Shown here: positions 46,512-55,768 of the stretch, piece by piece
Numbering within the stretch: the first letter of the stretch is position 1
Layout of the letters: the number at the start of each line of letters is the position of its first letter
Assembly (NCBI RefSeq): GCF_014651895.1
Contig: NZ_BMXT01000001.1
Coordinates: 310,001-374,000, forward strand
From: Rhodanobacter panaciterrae
GTDB taxonomy: Bacteria > Pseudomonadota > Gammaproteobacteria > Xanthomonadales > Rhodanobacteraceae
Reading direction: 5' to 3'
Length of the DNA stretch: 64,000 bases
Made by a program: the position numbers and the translations under genes
Notes under the pieces: model-generated
The model's input: only the letters and a program-made list of their open reading frames with translations
Database searches by the model: none
Told to the model about the DNA's origin: nothing

Positions 46512-49500
46512 ATGAGACTTCAAGACCACATCGATTTTACCACCCTGCAGTGGGTCAAGCCGGAGCTCGACGATACGTTGTCGATCGCCCGCGAGGCGCT
46601 GGAGTCCTACGTCGACAATCCGGGCAAGCGCGATTTCATGCGCACCTGCGCGGATCATCTGCATCAGGTGCATGGCACCTTGAAGATGGTCGAGTTGTAT
46701 GGCGCGGCGATGGTCACCGCAGAGATGGAAGCGCTCGCCATCGCGCTGCTCGAAGATCGCATCACCTATCGCGAAGAAGCCTATGCCGCGCTGATGCGCG
46801 GCCTGATGCAGCTGCCCGACTACCTCGAGCGCTTGTCCAGCGGTCATCGTGATGTACCGATCGTGCTGTTGCCGCTGCTCAACGACCTGCGTGCCAGTCG
46901 CGAGCAGGAGCCGCTGACCGAGTCGGCGATGTTCCATCCCAATCTTGACGCGTTCCTGCCGGAACAGGCGCCAGCGGCGATGAGCGAGGCGTATGCCGAA
47001 GCGCATCGTGGCGAACTGGTGGATCTGCGGCTGCGCTTCCAGCAGCAACTGCTGAGCTGGTTCCGCGGCCAGAACCCGTCACAGCAATTGATCGGCATGC
47101 GCAAGACCTTGCTGGCGATTACCGCGCGCTGCCATCACGTGCATGGCCGGCGCCTGTGGTGGATTGCCGCTGGAGTGCTGGAGGGTCTCGAACAGGGTTC
47201 ACTCAAGGCTTACGCTGGCGAAATACGCCAGTTGGTCGGCAAGGTCGACCGCAATATCCGCCAGCTGATCGAGCATGGTGAGGGCAGCCTGCGTGGTGGC
47301 GATGCGGATGATGTGGCCAGCAAATTGCTGTACATCGTGGCCCAGGCCAAGCAGCGCAGTCCGCAGATGGAGTTGCTGCGTACCACCTATGCACTGGACA
47401 GCTTGCTGCCGGATGCCGGTGAGTTGGAACATGCCCGTGGTTCGATGGCCGGGCACAATCGCGCGTTGCTCGATTCGGTATCGCGAGCGCTGAAGGACGA
47501 CTTGTTGCGCGTCAAGGAAGCCTTGGATCTGTTCCTGCGTCAGCAGGACGGCGACCCGGCGCAACTGGCCGCGCAGGGTGAAGTGCTCGAGCGTGTCGGC
47601 GATACGCTGGGCATGCTGGCACTGACCGTGCCGCGTCGTGTTGTCAACGAACAACGGCGGGTGCTCGACGAGATCGCCAATCGCATGCGTGTGGCGGACG
47701 AAGACACCTTGCTCGATGTGGCCGGCGCGCTGCTGTACGTCGAAGCGTCACTGGACGATCACATCGAAAGCCTGGGTTCCGAGGATGAGGTGAGTGTTGG
47801 CGACGGCATGCGCGGGTTGCCGCGCAGCGAGGCACTGGGCGTCGTCACGACCTTGATGCAGGAGGCGATTGGCAATACCGGCAAGGTGAAGGATGCGATC
47901 GTTGCGTTCGTCGAATCCGGCTGGGAACACGATCGTCTGGTCGGCGCGCCGCCGCTGATGGATGAAGTTGCTGGTGCCATGCGCATGTTGTCGTCACCGC
48001 GCCCGGCCGAACTGGCCCAGGGCGTGGGGCGTTTCATCGGTTATGAACTGCTGGATGATCGGCGCGTACCCAGTGGTGCGCAGATGGATCATCTGGCCGA
48101 CGCGCTGGCGGCACTGGAGTATTACCTCGAAGCGGCGCGCGAACATCGCGGTGGCCTGGAGCATATCCTGGACGTGGCCGAGCACAGTCTTGGCCTGCTC
48201 GGCTACTGGCCTGTGCCATCTGTACGTGCGGCGTCCGCGACCGCAGCTGCCGTTCCTGCAGCGGCGGCGCCTGCCGCGTCCGGGTTCGAACACGAGGAAC
48301 ATCCGGAACTGTCCGAGTCCGTCAGCTTGCTGCCGGGCGATGATCTGGGGCACCTGTTTGTGGGTGCCGCCGAGCCGCATGTCGCACCCGTCCACGACCT
48401 GGATGGGTTGCGGCTGGCGCAGACCGAAACGACCGCACCGGCAATGCTGGAAGGTCACGATGCGGGTCAGTCGGATGGTGACTGGCTCGAAATCGAGGAA
48501 GAGGTCTTTGAACAGGTGCCGGTGCGCGACGCCCTCGCGGCGAACACCAGCTTCAACATCAATGCCGAAGGTATCGACGACGATATCCGCGAGATCTTCC
48601 TGGAAGAGATGCAGGAGGAGATCGACAACCTGCGTGGTGCCGAAAAAGTCTGGCTGGTCGATCCCACCCTGACCCCTTCACTGATCAACATCCGTCGCTC
48701 GTTCCACACGCTGAAGGGTTCGGGACGACTGGTTGGTGCCGGCGTGCTGGGCGAATTCGCGTGGAAAGTGGAGGACATGCTCAACCGCGTGCTCGACAAC
48801 ACGATCGAGCCGAACCAGAACGTGCAGGCGCTGGTGCGGCATGCGATCGATGCGTTGCCACAACTGTTGGCGGCGCTCAAGGGCGAGGGTGCGCCGGACG
48901 CACCGCTCAGCGCGATCATGCATACCGCCGAACAGCTGGCTGCCGGCAACCAGGTGCGCCTGGAAGATCATTCCTCAGCGGGGATGGAAACGGTTCGTCG
49001 CGTCGTGCGCCGCCGCGTGCCGCGCGTCGATGTGGCCGCGGAGAGTGTTCCGGAAGCTGGCGTGACCGATGCACACACTGCCGCTGCCGGGCACGAGCCG
49101 GTTGAGGCCGAGCACGTCATCGCGATGCCGGTGATGCCGCCGGTGGATCCGGTGTTGCTGGAAATCCTGCGCAGTGAAGTGGCGCAATACCTGCAGACCA
49201 TTCGCGCCGCCATCCAGCGCACCAAGAACGAATTGCCGATCGGCGAAGAATTGCTGCGCGCCGTGCACACGCTGCACGGCGCGATCGCGATGGTCGACAT
49301 TCCGCTGCTGACACAACTGCTGTCGCCGCTGGAAGGTTTGTTCAAGCGTCTGCGCGCAGCGAACCTGCCGTTGTCGTCCGACGGCGTGAGTCTGCTTGGC
49401 CAGTCGGTCGACGTGGTCGATCACGTGATGGGTCAGTTCGACGCCGCCGAGCCGCAATTGCCCAATGTGGATGCGCTCACCGCGCAGATCATTGCCATGC

Positions 49501-52500
49501 GCGATCGCTACCCCGAGTCGCAGGTGGCACACGTCGTGTTCGAGCCGCACGCCGACGAGACGGAGTCGGCAGAAATGGCGGTCGCTGCAGATCATGCCGG
49601 CGCCGACGAAACGGATATGGCGGCCTCGCTGGATACCAGCATGCTCAAGGCAACCGGCGCGCCGGCGGCCGAGGCATCAGCCACGTCGTTGACCGAAGCA
49701 GGCCAGACGCAGGAGATTCATCCGGACGATGCGCATCACGCCGAAGTAGCCGCCGAATTGGTGGCTGCATTGGGCGCATTCGAGCCCGCCGAGGCCAGCG
49801 CTGCGCGAGTGGCGGCGGAGCAGGCAGCAGCAGAGCAGGCGGCTGCCGAGAAATTCGCGGCCGAGCAGGCTGCAACGGAACAGGCGGCTGCGGAGAAATT
49901 GGCAGCCGAGCATGCTGCAGCGGAGCAGGCAGCTGCCGAGAAGTTGGCGGCCGAGCACGCTGCAGCAGAACAGGCAGCTGCGGAGAAGCTGGCAGCCGAG
50001 CAGGCCGCCGCAGCGGAACAGGCAGCCGCGGAGAAGCTGGCGGCCGAGCATGCTGCAGCAGAGCAGGCAGCTGCCGAGAAGTTGGCGGCCGAGCAGGCTG
50101 CAGCGGAACAAGCCGCTGCCGAGAAGCTCGCGGCCGAGCACGCCGCAGCGGAGCAGGCAGCTGCCGAGAAGCTGGCGGCTGAGCATGCTGCAGCGGAACA
50201 GGTCGCCGCCGAGAAGCTGGCAGCCGAACCGACCGCAGTGGAACATGCGGCTGCCCATGACGAAGCGGATGAAGTCAGCACGGAGGTGGCGCATGAGCCG
50301 GCTTATGCCTTGGCCGGCTCCGGTCAGATCGATGCCGATTTGCTGGAAGTCTTCATCGACGAGGCACGCGAGATCCTCGATCACGCCGACGGTGTGCTGG
50401 CGCATTGGCATGCCGAGCCGACTGAACTGGCGCACGTAGCCGAGTTGCAGCGTGATCTGCATACGCTCAAGGGTGGCGCGCGAATTGCCGGGCTGGTGCC
50501 GGTGGGCGATCTGTCCCACGCGATCGAGACCCTGCTGGAAAAACCGATCCGCGATGCGGCAAGAACCGGCACGCTGATCACCGCGCTGGAAGCGAGCTTC
50601 GACCAGTTGCACTCGCTGGTGCAGCAGATATCGCAGGGCCAGACGCCGGGTTACCCGCAGGCCACGATCGATCACCTGCTGGCGCTGGCCGGTGCAACGA
50701 CCCTGGCCGACGACGACATGCTGGCCGCGGTGGCCATGCCGACACCGGCAGCACCCGTCACTCCGGTGCGGGCCGCAGCGCAACCGGCGACGCCGGTGTC
50801 GTTCGATGCGCTCGATCTGCCCGAACTGTTGCCAGAGATGGAGGAGGAAGTACGCTCCTCGCAGGAACAGATCCGCGTCCGCGCCGATCTGCTCGACAGT
50901 CTGGTCAACCATGCCGGCGAAGTGGCGATCTACCGTTCGCGACTGGAGCAGCAGGTTGCCGGCTATCGCTTCAACCTGGTGGAACTCGAGCAGACCGTGG
51001 CGCGTCTGCGCAGCCAGCTGCGCATGCTGGAGATCGAGACCGAGGCGCAGATCATCGCGCGCTTCCAGCGCGAGCATCGCGAAGCGGGCCTGACCACGTT
51101 CGATCCGCTCGAGCTCGATCGTTACTCGCAGCTGCAGCAGTACTCGCGTGCACTGGCCGAGTCGGTATCCGATCTGGTGTCCATCCAGAACATGCTGGAC
51201 GAGCTGACCCGTCAGGCCGAGACACTGCTGATTCAGCAGTCGCGAGTCAGTACCGAGCTGCAGGATGGTTTGCTGCGCACGCGCATGCTGCCGTTCGACA
51301 CGATGGTGCCGAACCTGCGTCGCACCCTGCGTCAGGCTGCACAAGAGCAGAGCAAGAACGCGCAGCTCTACGTGGATGGTGCCCACGGCGAAATGGATCG
51401 CAACCTGCTCGACCGCATCAAGGCGCCGTTCGAGCACATGCTGCGCAACGCGATCGCACACGGTATCGAAACTCCGGCGGAACGCCGCAAGGCCGGCAAG
51501 CCGGCCGAGGGTTCGGTACACATCCAGGTCGCGCGTGAAGCCACCGAGGTGGTGATCCGGGTCAGCGATGACGGTCGCGGACTGGATCGCGCGGCGATCC
51601 GCAAGCGTGGTATCGAGCGCGGGCTGCTGCGTGCCGAGACCAGGCCGACCGACAATCAGTTGCTGTCACTGATTACCCAGCCAGGCTTCTCCACTGCCAG
51701 CAAGATCACCCAGCTGGCCGGTCGCGGCGTCGGCATGGACGTGGTGGCAAACGAGATCAAGCAGCTTGGTGGTTCGCTGTCGATTGAGTCGGACGAAGGC
51801 AAGGGCACCACCTTCGTGCTGCGTCTGCCCTTCACCCTCGCGGTGACCCAGGCGATCCTGGTACGCATCGGTGAGGCGACCTTCGCCATTCCGATGACCT
51901 CGGTACAGGGTGTGGCGCGGGTCAATCCGGATGACCTGACCGCGTTGCTGGCCGAAGATGAGCCCTCGTTCCGCTACGGCAACGAGGAATACGGCATCCA
52001 CGATCTGGCCGAGTTGCTCGGCCTGCCGCCAGGTCTGCCGGCCGAAGGCGAGCAGCAGCCGTTGCTGCTGACCCGTGCGGGCGACCTGCGCGCGGCGATC
52101 CGCATCGATGCGGTACTCGGTTCGCGCGAGATCGTGGTCAAGTCGGTCGGCCCGCAGATCAGTTCGGTGCCCGGCCTGCTCGGTGCGACGATCATGGGTG
52201 ACGGTTCGGTGCTGATCATTCTGGATCTGGCACCGCTGGTCCGGCACGGCATCATCCGTCGCGACCAGCGTCTGTCCGAAGGTCTCAGCGCAGTACAGGC
52301 GCCGATCATCGAAGAAGTTCAGGTGCGGCCGTTGGTGATGGTGGTGGATGACTCGATCACCATGCGCAAGGTCACCAGCCGCGTGCTGGAGCGTCATGAA
52401 TACGAAGTCAGCACGGCGAAGGACGGTGTTGATGCGCTCGAGAAGCTGCATGAGCGTGTGCCGGATCTGATGCTGCTCGATATCGAGATGCCGCGCATGG

Positions 52501-52715
52501 ACGGCTATGAACTGGCCACCCACATGAAGGCCGATCCGCGCCTGCGCAATGTCCCGATCATCATGATCACCTCGCGCAGCGGCGACAAACATCGCCAGCG
52601 CGCATTCGACATCGGTGTGGATCGCTATCTCGGCAAGCCGTATCAGGAGGCCGAGCTGCTGGTGCAGATCGGCGAAGTGCTGGAGCAGCGTGCGGTGGAG
52701 CCGATTCATGACTGA
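46512..52715 (+). CDS. chpA: ChpA/PilL hybrid chemosensory histidine kinase
   Basis: 2,067 aa. Histidine phosphotransfer-like sites visible: H54 (HGTLKM), a degenerate HVHGRRLW at H211, H732 (HTLKGSGRLVG), H919 (HTLHGA, Lys replaced by His) and H1317 (HTLKGGARIAG). Then the CheA-type dimerisation region (about 1465-1610), ATPase (HMLRNAIAHGIE, DDGRGLD, GRGVGMDVV), CheW domain (about 1790-1925) and a receiver with D1990 (LLDIEMPRMDG). Residues 1113-1248 are an Ala/Glu-rich repeat. The P. aeruginosa protein is longer (about 2,470 aa) with more transfer domains. It phosphorylates PilG and PilH. Confidence 0.95.
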   Translation: MRLQDHIDFTTLQWVKPELDDTLSIAREALESYVDNPGKRDFMRTCADHLHQVHGTLKMVELYGAAMVTAEMEALAIALLEDRITYREEAYAALMRGLMQLPDYLERLSSGHRDVPIVLLPLLNDLRASREQEPLTESAMFHPNLDAFLPEQAPAAMSEAYAEAHRGELVDLRLRFQQQLLSWFRGQNPSQQLIGMRKTLLAITARCHHVHGRRLWWIAAGVLEGLEQGSLKAYAGEIRQLVGKVDRNIRQLIEHGEGSLRGGDADDVASKLLYIVAQAKQRSPQMELLRTTYALDSLLPDAGELEHARGSMAGHNRALLDSVSRALKDDLLRVKEALDLFLRQQDGDPAQLAAQGEVLERVGDTLGMLALTVPRRVVNEQRRVLDEIANRMRVADEDTLLDVAGALLYVEASLDDHIESLGSEDEVSVGDGMRGLPRSEALGVVTTLMQEAIGNTGKVKDAIVAFVESGWEHDRLVGAPPLMDEVAGAMRMLSSPRPAELAQGVGRFIGYELLDDRRVPSGAQMDHLADALAALEYYLEAAREHRGGLEHILDVAEHSLGLLGYWPVPSVRAASATAAAVPAAAAPAASGFEHEEHPELSESVSLLPGDDLGHLFVGAAEPHVAPVHDLDGLRLAQTETTAPAMLEGHDAGQSDGDWLEIEEEVFEQVPVRDALAANTSFNINAEGIDDDIREIFLEEMQEEIDNLRGAEKVWLVDPTLTPSLINIRRSFHTLKGSGRLVGAGVLGEFAWKVEDMLNRVLDNTIEPNQNVQALVRHAIDALPQLLAALKGEGAPDAPLSAIMHTAEQLAAGNQVRLEDHSSAGMETVRRVVRRRVPRVDVAAESVPEAGVTDAHTAAAGHEPVEAEHVIAMPVMPPVDPVLLEILRSEVAQYLQTIRAAIQRTKNELPIGEELLRAVHTLHGAIAMVDIPLLTQLLSPLEGLFKRLRAANLPLSSDGVSLLGQSVDVVDHVMGQFDAAEPQLPNVDALTAQIIAMRDRYPESQVAHVVFEPHADETESAEMAVAADHAGADETDMAASLDTSMLKATGAPAAEASATSLTEAGQTQEIHPDDAHHAEVAAELVAALGAFEPAEASAARVAAEQAAAEQAAAEKFAAEQAATEQAAAEKLAAEHAAAEQAAAEKLAAEHAAAEQAAAEKLAAEQAAAAEQAAAEKLAAEHAAAEQAAAEKLAAEQAAAEQAAAEKLAAEHAAAEQAAAEKLAAEHAAAEQVAAEKLAAEPTAVEHAAAHDEADEVSTEVAHEPAYALAGSGQIDADLLEVFIDEAREILDHADGVLAHWHAEPTELAHVAELQRDLHTLKGGARIAGLVPVGDLSHAIETLLEKPIRDAARTGTLITALEASFDQLHSLVQQISQGQTPGYPQATIDHLLALAGATTLADDDMLAAVAMPTPAAPVTPVRAAAQPATPVSFDALDLPELLPEMEEEVRSSQEQIRVRADLLDSLVNHAGEVAIYRSRLEQQVAGYRFNLVELEQTVARLRSQLRMLEIETEAQIIARFQREHREAGLTTFDPLELDRYSQLQQYSRALAESVSDLVSIQNMLDELTRQAETLLIQQSRVSTELQDGLLRTRMLPFDTMVPNLRRTLRQAAQEQSKNAQLYVDGAHGEMDRNLLDRIKAPFEHMLRNAIAHGIETPAERRKAGKPAEGSVHIQVAREATEVVIRVSDDGRGLDRAAIRKRGIERGLLRAETRPTDNQLLSLITQPGFSTASKITQLAGRGVGMDVVANEIKQLGGSLSIESDEGKGTTFVLRLPFTLAVTQAILVRIGEATFAIPMTSVQGVARVNPDDLTALLAEDEPSFRYGNEEYGIHDLAELLGLPPGLPAEGEQQPLLLTRAGDLRAAIRIDAVLGSREIVVKSVGPQISSVPGLLGATIMGDGSVLIILDLAPLVRHGIIRRDQRLSEGLSAVQAPIIEEVQVRPLVMVVDDSITMRKVTSRVLERHEYEVSTAKDGVDALEKLHERVPDLMLLDIEMPRMDGYELATHMKADPRLRNVPIIMITSRSGDKHRQRAFDIGVDRYLGKPYQEAELLVQIGEVLEQRAVEPIHD
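49848..50255 (+). repeat. Nine tandem 45-bp repeats inside chpA
   Basis: Nine units of 15 residues with consensus EKLAAEHAAAEQAAA; unit 4 has 16 residues, and the first and last units are diverged. They encode residues 1113-1248, between the transfer domains at H919 and H1317. Strongly helix-favouring, like TolA domain II; probably a long rigid or extended linker. Confidence 0.95.
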
Positions 52716-54456
52716 TACGGTCACGGCGGTTGCCCTGCTGTTCGACGACACCGAGCTGGGCGGTCAATTGCGCGAGGCGCTGCATGAGCGAGGCGCGCGG
52801 ATCGTGCACGAAGGCGGCGTATCCAGCCTCAGTCGCGAGTTGCTGCAGCAGGTAGGCGCCGATGTGCTGGTGGTCAACCTGGACGACAGTGCGGACGATG
52901 CGCTCGATCAGCTGTACGAAGTGATCGATGGCGATCGGCCGCGGGTGGTCTTCAATGATGCCCAGGCCAGTCGTGCGCTGATGGGCTGGGATCGCGCCCG
53001 CTGGGCGCGCCATCTGGCGGTCAAGGTGCTGGCGGCGGGCGATGTCGATCCGCCGCGGCCCGAGGATGCCCGCGGGGTCGAGACACCGCCGGAAGCCGTG
53101 ATGGAGGCCGCGCCGGTTGAAGTGCCCGCGGCGCTTGTCGAGGCTGTGGCACCGACTGCAGTGTCAGTCGAGCCGAGCGCGGAATCCGCGATGCTGGAAA
53201 TGGAGCCGGCGCCGGATGCGGAGTTGGAACCCGACTTTCTGGTGCACGACGATCCGGGCCAGCACGAACAGATTGCCACGGCGGAGTCGGAAAACCTGGC
53301 CGCGGAACTGGAGGCGTTGCTGGCCTCCGGCGAACTGCCGCCTGACGAGGACGAATCCGGCCCTGGTCTGCGTTACTTCAGTGAAGAAGATGCGCCACCG
53401 CTGCATGACGGCAATTTCGGCGAGCCGGCTGCCGTGGCTGCGCTGGAGTCGTCACATGCGGGAACCTCTGAGACCGGAGCCCACCAAGCTGGAGTTCATC
53501 AGGTATCGGTCGGTGAAACCCTGTCCGGCGTGACACCACCCGCATTCCGGACCGACCATCTGCAACTGTCGGCACTGACCGATGCGTCGGTCGCCACGAT
53601 CCCGGCCGCGGCGGCCGAGCCGGCGTTGACGCATGGCACGCCGGTCGTGCATGTGCCGTCCGCATGGGCACTGCTGGACGACGAAACTGCACCGGCGGTT
53701 GTCGAAAAGCCCGATGCCGCCGCGTTCGGTATCGAGAAACTCAGTGCTGCCGATTTCCTCGCGCCAGATGTCGAGCCGGCTGCGCACGGCATGGAAGCGG
53801 TGATGAGCCTCGAACTGGTATCGATGGAAGAGGCGATCGCGCCGCAGGCGTATGTGCACAATCACGAGATGATGCTGGACGAGCTCGGTTCGGCATTGAG
53901 CCGGATCGTGCTGCTGGGTGCCGCAATCAGCGGCACCGATTCGGTATGCGCCTTCCTGGCGGCATTGCCGGCAAGCGCGCGCCTGACTTTTCTGCACACG
54001 CAGCATCTTGGTGAGCAGTCAGATGCGGCACTGGTGGAAAAGCTTGCCGCGCACTGCGCGCTGCCGGTGCGCCTAGCCGGGCAGGGCAGTCGCGCCGGCG
54101 TTGGCGAGGTGCTTGTCGTGCCGGCCGGACAACAAGTCAGGCTGCGCCGCGACGGCAGCATCGATCTGCAGGCGATGGGTTCGGATGCCGTACTGGAGCC
54201 GTCGATCGACGCCAGTCTGACCATGGCGGCCAACGCCTTCGGTCGCGATGCGCTGGCGATCATTTTCGCCGGGCGCGGCAACGATGCCGTCGCCGGTGCG
54301 CAGGCGATCCATGATCGCGGCGGCCAGGTCTGGGTAGAGTCGTCGTCCGGCGAACATTTTGCCGACATGGTCAGCGGAATATTCGCCGAACGACTGGTCA
54401 GTTTTTCCGGTACGCCGTCCGAGTTGGCGGCGCACCTGATCGAGGTGTTTTCATGA
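52708..54456 (+). CDS. chpB: ChpB-like CheB methylesterase-domain protein, catalytic Ser apparently lost
   Basis: 582 aa. N-terminal about 115 residues look like a degenerate receiver fold (VALLFDDTELGGQLREAL…VLVVNLDDSADD). A long acidic Ala/Glu/Pro linker follows. The CheB domain is at about 398-580. The usual GAS-TGGT nucleophile motif reads LGAAISGTDS, putting A406 where Ser belongs (S408 is two residues on). His (H433 in TQHLG) and Asp (D526 in GRGNDAVAG) are retained. Overlaps the chpA end by 8 bp; its stop overlaps chpC by ATGA. Confidence 0.85.
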   Translation: MTDTVTAVALLFDDTELGGQLREALHERGARIVHEGGVSSLSRELLQQVGADVLVVNLDDSADDALDQLYEVIDGDRPRVVFNDAQASRALMGWDRARWARHLAVKVLAAGDVDPPRPEDARGVETPPEAVMEAAPVEVPAALVEAVAPTAVSVEPSAESAMLEMEPAPDAELEPDFLVHDDPGQHEQIATAESENLAAELEALLASGELPPDEDESGPGLRYFSEEDAPPLHDGNFGEPAAVAALESSHAGTSETGAHQAGVHQVSVGETLSGVTPPAFRTDHLQLSALTDASVATIPAAAAEPALTHGTPVVHVPSAWALLDDETAPAVVEKPDAAAFGIEKLSAADFLAPDVEPAAHGMEAVMSLELVSMEEAIAPQAYVHNHEMMLDELGSALSRIVLLGAAISGTDSVCAFLAALPASARLTFLHTQHLGEQSDAALVEKLAAHCALPVRLAGQGSRAGVGEVLVVPAGQQVRLRRDGSIDLQAMGSDAVLEPSIDASLTMAANAFGRDALAIIFAGRGNDAVAGAQAIHDRGGQVWVESSSGEHFADMVSGIFAERLVSFSGTPSELAAHLIEVFS

Positions 54457-54980
54457 GTGATCCGCTGCCGCGTGAAATCCGCTGCGTCCTGGTGCCGGTA
54501 GGCAACCTGCGTCTGCTGTTGCCCAATGCGACCATCGCCGAAGTGGTCACCCAGAGCAAACCCGAGCCGGTGGCCGATGCGCCCGACTGGCTGCTGGGGC
54601 GTATCGCCTGGCGTGGCTGGCGCGTGCCGCTGGTGTCGTTCACGAAGCTGGCCGGTACCGAGGAAGGCGATGCCGAGCTGAGTGTGCGCGTTGCGGTGCT
54701 CAAGGCACTCGGTGGCAATCCGAAACTGCCGTTCATCGCCGTGCTGACCCAGGGCTTTCCACGCCTGACCACGTTGAATGCCGAGCTGATCATTCCCACC
54801 CACGACGGCACAGCGTTGCCGCCGGGCGTGCGTGCCCATGTGCTGGTGCGCGATGACGTAGCGATGATTCCCGATCTGGAATGGATCGAAACCGAATTGC
54901 TGGGTCTGCTCGACGCGGCCGAGCTGGCTGGCTCAGTGGAATCCGGCGAGTTGTCCGAATCGTCCCACGCGGAAGACTGA
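54453..54980 (+). CDS. chpC: CheW-like protein ChpC
   Basis: 175 aa, one CheW domain (about 8-150: RCVLVPVGNLRLLLPNATIAEVV…WLLGRIAWRGWRVPLVSF). Second adaptor of the Pil-Chp system, last gene of the operon. Confidence 0.92.
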   Translation: MSDPLPREIRCVLVPVGNLRLLLPNATIAEVVTQSKPEPVADAPDWLLGRIAWRGWRVPLVSFTKLAGTEEGDAELSVRVAVLKALGGNPKLPFIAVLTQGFPRLTTLNAELIIPTHDGTALPPGVRAHVLVRDDVAMIPDLEWIETELLGLLDAAELAGSVESGELSESSHAED

Positions 54981-54994
54981 GGCGAGTCGAAGCA

Positions 54995-55015
54995 GGCGAC
55001 GGCCTAACCGTCGCC
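54995..55015. terminator. Stem-loop at the chpC/rsmE convergent junction
   Basis: GGCGACGG-CCTAA-CCGTCGCC, 8-bp stem and 5-nt loop; the loop contains part of the rsmE stop codon. No T-run. Likely 3'-end structure for chpC. Confidence 0.5.
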
Positions 55016-55738
55016 GTGCAAGGCCTGCAAGGCTGCCAAGGCTGCCAGTCCGGCCGTTTCCGTGCGCAAGATACGTGGCCCCAGCCGCAGGCCATCGAAG
55101 CTGGCGGCAGTCAGTGCGCGGATATCGCGTTCGCCCAGCCCACCTTCGGGTCCGACCACGAGCACACCGCCGGCCGCAGAAAAACGCAGCTCGCGGGATG
55201 CGCGCGTGGCTTCCGGCAATAGCGCCAACCGTAACGCGCCATCATCGACCAGACTGTCCAGCCATGCCGACAGCGGCAACGCCGGAGTGATCTCGGGCAG
55301 GCGTGCGCGACCACTCTGCTCACACGCGCTGGCCGCCACCGCACGCCAGTGCGCCAGCCGTTTTTCTGCACGCGCGGCGTCCAGCTTCACTTCCGAGCGT
55401 TCGGTCAGCAGCGGCACGATGCGGGCGACACCGAGCTCGGTCGCCTTCTGCACGATCAGATCCATCTTCTCGCCGCGCGCCACACCTTGGGCCAGGGTCA
55501 GCGACAGCGGCGACTCGTTGTGCAGTTCCTGTCTCGCATCGATCCGTACCGTGACCTCGCGCTTGCCTACGGTGAGGATGCTGGCCGGGTAATCGCTGCC
55601 GTCGCCGTTGAACAGGGTCAGCGGATCGCCCGCGACCAGTCGCAGCACGCGGGCAACGTGCTCGCCGGCTTGCGCCGGGAGTGACAGTTCGGTGCCTGGC
55701 ACGAGCGGCAGGTCGGCGTGGATACGAATGGTGCGCAT
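55004..55738 (-). CDS. rsmE: 16S rRNA (uracil-1498-N3)-methyltransferase
   Basis: 244 aa SPOUT methyltransferase. N-terminal PUA-like part, then QGVARGEKMDLIVQKATELGVARIVPLLTERSEV, VVGPEGGLGERDI and LGPRILRTETAGLAAL, the knot motifs. Methylates U1498 of 16S rRNA. Confidence 0.95.
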   Translation of the reverse strand: MRTIRIHADLPLVPGTELSLPAQAGEHVARVLRLVAGDPLTLFNGDGSDYPASILTVGKREVTVRIDARQELHNESPLSLTLAQGVARGEKMDLIVQKATELGVARIVPLLTERSEVKLDAARAEKRLAHWRAVAASACEQSGRARLPEITPALPLSAWLDSLVDDGALRLALLPEATRASRELRFSAAGGVLVVGPEGGLGERDIRALTAASFDGLRLGPRILRTETAGLAALAALQALHGDG

Positions 55739-55768
55739 GAGGGTCGTGTTCCGCAGTGTCGTGTGAGG

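Noticed and set aside
49848-50255. Regular 45-bp repeats considered as a CRISPR or intergenic satellite
   Set aside because: The repeats are in frame inside chpA, without spacers, and encode a uniform helical peptide.
52708-53050. ChpB N-terminus as an active receiver domain
   Set aside because: The acidic pocket and conserved Thr/Lys pattern are not clearly present; only the fold-like alternation remains.
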